From NCBI GenBank assembly GCA_900128395.1, contig LT649537.1:1-21383 (forward strand): a stretch of 21,383 bases of DNA, given 5' to 3'. The notes beneath the pieces were generated by a model. It was given only the letters and a program-made list of their open reading frames with translations. It made no database searches and was not told the DNA's origin. Below, piece after piece: positions 17,593 to 21,383 of this stretch. The translations under genes were made by a program, and so were the position numbers. How positions within the stretch are numbered: position 1 is the stretch's first letter; every line of letters starts with the position of its first letter. The stretch comes from Stramenopiles sp. TOSAG23-2. Its lineage: Eukaryota; Sar.

Positions 17593-19382
17593 TTATGGCA
17601 TACCACATGGTACATTTACTCCAGACATACCATTACATTTTTCTCCAGCATCACATTTTACAAAGTTCGGACAATTTGGTCCATCTGGACTTTTATTAAT
17701 CTTACTATCTACAGCAATTTCTCGAAACAATTTCAATTGATTCCAAAGATCATCCAATATTGATTTATGATCTGCACTTTTTGATAAATCATGATGCTCG
17801 CATGGATCATCTTTTATATTGAACAAACATGCATGTTCAATTGTTTGCTTGCCAAGACCACCTTGTTCGCATGCAAAACCTTTTTTTATATCAGATGGTG
17901 GTGGTGGACATTTCACTGTATATGGTTGTGTTTTTTTACCAGTCGGTAAACTGTATGGGCCTTCTATATCTGGATCACTGGAACCAATTCCACCATACCA
18001 TCCATCGTTTGTATTAATTTTACATCCAGTACTCCAACTACTACCACTACGCAATACAACTTTATAATCACCAACTCTTAATGCTGCGCCATTTCCATCT
18101 TTCGACCCTTCCGGATGCGCTTCATGTAATATATATGTACGTGGCGACGTGTTATTTTTACCGGAAAGATAATCCCATACATTCATACCATCACCAGGTA
18201 ATAAATCGATTCCAAACGCTTCTTCTAAATCGTTACTAGAGGAGACGTGTGCCAATAGAGATGGCAAAAAGTCAGCAACATGTACTAATTCGTTCAACCA
18301 TGCGCCCTTATGGTTTATTCCAGGCCCTCTTATTGCACCAACACCTCTAACACCTCCTTCAAACAATGTACGCTTCATTCCTCTCAAAGGCCAATTGCTT
18401 GCCATATTTTTGTTAAAAAAATCGGCAGGTCCACCATTGTCGGTGCTAAAAATAATTATTGTGTCTTCCAACAATCCAAAATCCGATAATGCTTTCGTCA
18501 CATTTCCAACACTTTCATCTAATAATTTTACCATAGCAGCAAATATACGGCGTTTATCATTTGATACGGTATCTTTAAATGAGTCAATGTAATCTTGTGG
18601 TGCTTCCAATGGTGCATGAACGGATTGCATCGGGAGGTATAAAAAGAAAGGCGCTTTTTCCTGTTCATCTTCTTTTTTTTCACCGTTTACACTATATTTT
18701 GATAAAATTTTAACTGCCGCATCTGTAAATATATTTGAAGAATATTTATTTAATGGACAATTATCTTTATTTTCACAACTATATTCATATGTATAATTTG
18801 TTCCATTCCAAAAATCCAATATTCTTCCATTTCCATGTCGAAAATAATCTTCAGCACCACCTAAGTAACCAATGCTATATGTATCGAATCCTCTAGCAAG
18901 TGGGGTATATTTATAGCTACTTTCCCCTAAATGCCATTTACCAACCATACTGTGGAGCGTAGCGTATGGATGAGTGATGTGTTAGAGAGGATATCCTTTT
19001 TTAAGTTTAGGGGAATAGAATTTACTTACTGTGTATCATATCCAATTTGTTTTAAATATTGTGGAAAAAGTGTAAAATTTTTTGATAAATCTGCTGCATT
19101 CCCGGATAAATTTGGATCATAAACACCCGTTCGAATTACTGACCTACCAGTCAATAATGTAGCACGAGTTGGACTGCATACTGGTTGAACATAATAATTA
19201 TTTAAATATGCCCCATTTGCACCAATAGAATCAATATTTGGTGTTGGTATTTGTGAATTCCCGTGAAAAGACACATCATTCCACCCTAGATCATCTGCCA
19301 AGATGAATACAATATTTGGTTTTGCATATGCAGTTGTTGCGAAAATTGTTAATATTCCAATTAATATTAATATGAATTTCAT
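17593..19382 (-). CDS. Secreted arylsulfatase, right-arm copy
   Basis: The mirror copy is complement(join(17593-18949, 19030-19382)), with the 80-nt intron at 18950-19029. The predicted 569-residue product is identical to the left copy, including the signal peptide, CSPTR with Cys69, GKWH and DNGG. Because all six-frame translations agree across both copies, I see no sign of separate evolution. It is either a duplicate artefact or a very recent second copy. Confidence 0.9.
18950..19029 (-). other. 80-nt intron in arylsulfatase, right arm
   Basis: Mirror of the left-arm intron with the same donor (GTAAGT) and acceptor (CCACAG). Confidence 0.9.
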
Positions 19383-20032
19383 TGTCGTTTTTATTGTTTC
19401 AAATATACACATATATATATGTATATATATATATATACATATCCATCCACAGATTGTATTACATATTGGTTAGTTTATTATGATACATACTTACATTACA
19501 ACTTGTATATCTTTTTTGATTGTTGTGCTGAAATAATAATTTGAAATCCATCTTCTAAATCTCTCCTTTATTCTTGTGGTGGCGGCACCTTAACCTTGGT
19601 GGAAATGTGGAAATTGGAAATCCTGAAATCTATAAATCCTGGAAATCCAGAAATCTATAAAAATCTATCATCCTGGAAATCCAGAAATCATCTGGAAATC
19701 GTCATAAATTATTACCACTATAATACTGGAGCACTCCAGCAAAAAGAACTTTTGGCGTATGGAAATTACATGGTCTTACCACTAAGAGTCACCTCTTTTC
19801 TTTTTGACTCCAGGCACTATACTTCTACCTCTGTATGTTATATGTTGTTACGAAAAATAATAAAGTATAAAAATTAAAAATTGATGAACAAATAATAAAT
19901 AATTAATGAATGAACAATGATGAACGAAGACATAGAAATATGTAGAAACACAGAATAGATAGATAGAGATTCACACTCCTCTTACCCTACCACACACACA
20001 AACATAAATATACCACAGCAACCTTTTCCCCC
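19383..20032. promoter_or_regulatory. Divergent promoter region, right-arm copy
   Basis: Mirror of 13571-14220. It holds the (TA)n run, the minisatellite (19599-19700) and the CTGGAG-CA-CTCCAG dyad (19726-19739). No extra content was seen. Confidence 0.45.
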
Positions 20033-21214
20033 ATGGCGAATTGTTGCGAGTATAAAAATTCCAAAAATAGAACAAGAAATGTACTCCAATGTTTTTGTGA
20101 ATGTGATAAAGTAGACGAATCTTTTGATAAAATGTTTAATGGGGAAAACATACCTGAAAGTGAATGGGATATGATGTTAAATGATATGGCTGATCGTGTA
20201 CGTATTCCATGGCCAGGTGGTGCAAAAAAGGTATCTATATATCTTTTCCTTGTTCCAATTATATACAATTTAATATTTTTCATCGCAACTTTTTCATTCA
20301 ATGTCACAATAATATCTATATTTTTTTTAATTATATATATTATTCGTACTTCAATAATCAATATGAATAATGTAAAACATTCACGTTCAAAATTTTTATT
20401 ATGCTGGACATATTGGTCTATATATTATGCTATGAAAGAATATTATTACGTATTGCGTTTCAAGATCTTAGTAGGAAAGGGCGTGGAAAATAATGACAAC
20501 TCAATGCAAGACAATATTAATTTTTCATTTGGAACAATAATTTGTGATTTATTATGTATTTCATTAATTATTGTTTCAATTTTTTTGCAAATAACTGATC
20601 CTGGTAAAGTAGAAGGTGTAAATCCACCACGAGGAACAGATGCACGATCGTTGCGTAATTATTATTTAGTGCATAAAGATTATCGATTGAAATATTGTAG
20701 AATAACAAATATGCCAATAAAGCGATATGATCATTTTTGCATTTGGATTTCAAAACCAATTGGTTTTGGAAATCATCGATGGTTTTTATTGTTTTTGATA
20801 TTAATGTCAATCGGAACATTTTTGTTTTCATATTTTTTAATGGATCTTATTGGTAATAATCAAAATCATAAAATACGAAATTATGATTACTACAATTTTT
20901 CTCGTTTATACCATGAAAATAGATCAACGTATGAATTTGCAATTTTTTTATATGTATTTATCTGTTTCTTTGGTATTATTGGTTTATTATCGAAACAAAT
21001 TTATTTAATATCCAAAAATGTAACAACATATGAATCTATCCATTTTAAAACATTATTTTCAGATGATATTGATTTATCTTGGGATCAACAAGTTGATTAT
21101 TTAAAAGTATTGGCACAATCAGCAGCTAGTAGATCTCCACGACGTAGTGTTCGTACACGAATTGGTGAATTTCATTTAGTAAGAAATTGGTTAAAGTTTT
21201 TAAAATTGGTTTGA
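20033..21214 (+). CDS. Degenerate DHHC-type palmitoyltransferase-like protein, right-arm copy
   Basis: The mirror copy has a product identical to the left-arm gene (393 residues, DHFC at 233-236, DPG at 189-191, TTYE at 331-334). Both copies carry the same loss of zinc-ligand cysteines, so the degeneracy is not a local sequencing error in one copy, provided the arms were sequenced independently. Confidence 0.78.
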   Translation: MANCCEYKNSKNRTRNVLQCFCECDKVDESFDKMFNGENIPESEWDMMLNDMADRVRIPWPGGAKKVSIYLFLVPIIYNLIFFIATFSFNVTIISIFFLIIYIIRTSIINMNNVKHSRSKFLLCWTYWSIYYAMKEYYYVLRFKILVGKGVENNDNSMQDNINFSFGTIICDLLCISLIIVSIFLQITDPGKVEGVNPPRGTDARSLRNYYLVHKDYRLKYCRITNMPIKRYDHFCIWISKPIGFGNHRWFLLFLILMSIGTFLFSYFLMDLIGNNQNHKIRNYDYYNFSRLYHENRSTYEFAIFLYVFICFFGIIGLLSKQIYLISKNVTTYESIHFKTLFSDDIDLSWDQQVDYLKVLAQSAASRSPRRSVRTRIGEFHLVRNWLKFLKLV

Positions 21215-21302
21215 ATTTATATATATATAATATTTTTAAAATATTAATTAATTAATTTTGCATATATATGTATATTATATATCTTACGTGTCGTATATTT
21301 TA

Positions 21303-21383
21303 ATTTACTCACATGATAATTCCTACTCCCAGAAAGAATACAATAACTGAGACAATAATATCTATCTCACTAAACTGAAAGAT
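21303..21383 (-). repeat. Dispersed element, partial copy at the window edge
   Basis: Mirror of copy C: ATTTACTCACATGATAATTC then CTACTCCCAGAAAGAATACA, cut off by the window end before the ATGGACAATGAATCG half. Confidence 0.85.

Larger units (their letters stand above)
16829..21383 (-). repeat. Right arm of the palindrome, continuing to the window edge
   Basis: This is the reverse complement of 12220-16774, with identical predicted proteins and identical non-coding segments where I compared them. The last bases (TAAACTGAAAGAT) fall inside the dispersed element copied from 12202-12300, so the arm ends only because the window does. Confidence 0.95.

Noticed and set aside
1-21383. Reassigned nuclear genetic code (TGA as Trp), prompted by the in-frame TGA at 2820
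   Set aside because: Two well-supported genes (transporter and DHHC-like) end sensibly at TGA. One ambiguous TGA is not enough.
12220-21383. Palindrome as a transposon or organellar inverted repeat
   Set aside because: The arms hold ordinary single-copy-type nuclear genes with an intron. There is no transposase, integrase, rRNA or plastid gene, and no terminal repeat is seen at the visible edges.
1-21383. tRNA, rRNA, CRISPR array, defence system or viral genes
   Set aside because: I looked for T-loop-like GTTCGA contexts, regular short direct repeats with unique spacers and known effector motifs. None gave a supportable hit.

Overview
The window is AT-rich eukaryotic nuclear DNA, probably from a microbial protist. 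The genes are separated by 160-760 bp of very AT-rich sequence, occur on both strands without operons, and at least two carry short GT-AG introns (41 and 80 nt). Proteins are rich in Asn and Lys, and the products are eukaryotic: a palmitoyltransferase-like membrane protein, a secreted arylsulfatase with a signal peptide, and an NMN adenylyltransferase-like enzyme. A stramenopile-like alga or flagellate is my best guess, mainly from the VTLPDG...PLSDG tail on the transporter. This placement is weak. I see no bacterial, viral, CRISPR or prophage content.

Layout, left to right. (1) Positions 1-1096 hold the 3' part of a His/Asn/Ser/Gly-rich tandem-repeat protein that runs in from outside the window. 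(2) Positions 1097-2478 are gene-poor, with exon-like fragments and a short repeated motif. (3) 2479-2822 is a small unrecognised Asn-rich gene with a 41-nt intron. (4) 3586-4689 encodes a four-helix membrane protein of unknown family. (5) Two paralogous YghU-type glutathione transferases (5352-6233 minus, 6920-7849 plus) sit head to head. (6) 8314-10461 (minus) is a GPH/MelB-like sugar:cation symporter. (7) 11126-12004 is a POF1-like nucleotidyltransferase. (8) From 12220 to the window end at 21383 the sequence is one giant palindrome. A 4555-bp arm is followed by a 54-nt spacer (16775-16828) and the reverse complement of the same arm. Each arm holds a degenerate DHHC-type gene, an arylsulfatase with one intron, and a Lys-rich gene cut off at the palindrome centre.

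No single pathway links the genes. The clearest organisation is gene orientation: they alternate as divergent and convergent pairs. A dispersed element with the core GAGTAGGAATT lies in three of the four distinct convergent intergenic regions, which suggests a 3'-end-associated repeat family.

The left edge of the window lies in a minisatellite and the right edge lies inside a copy of the dispersed element. This suggests that the window is a whole contig broken at repeats. Every translated ORF in the two palindrome arms is identical, and the non-coding segments I compared also match. That favours a foldback assembly or amplification artefact, or a very recent inverted duplication, over an old one.
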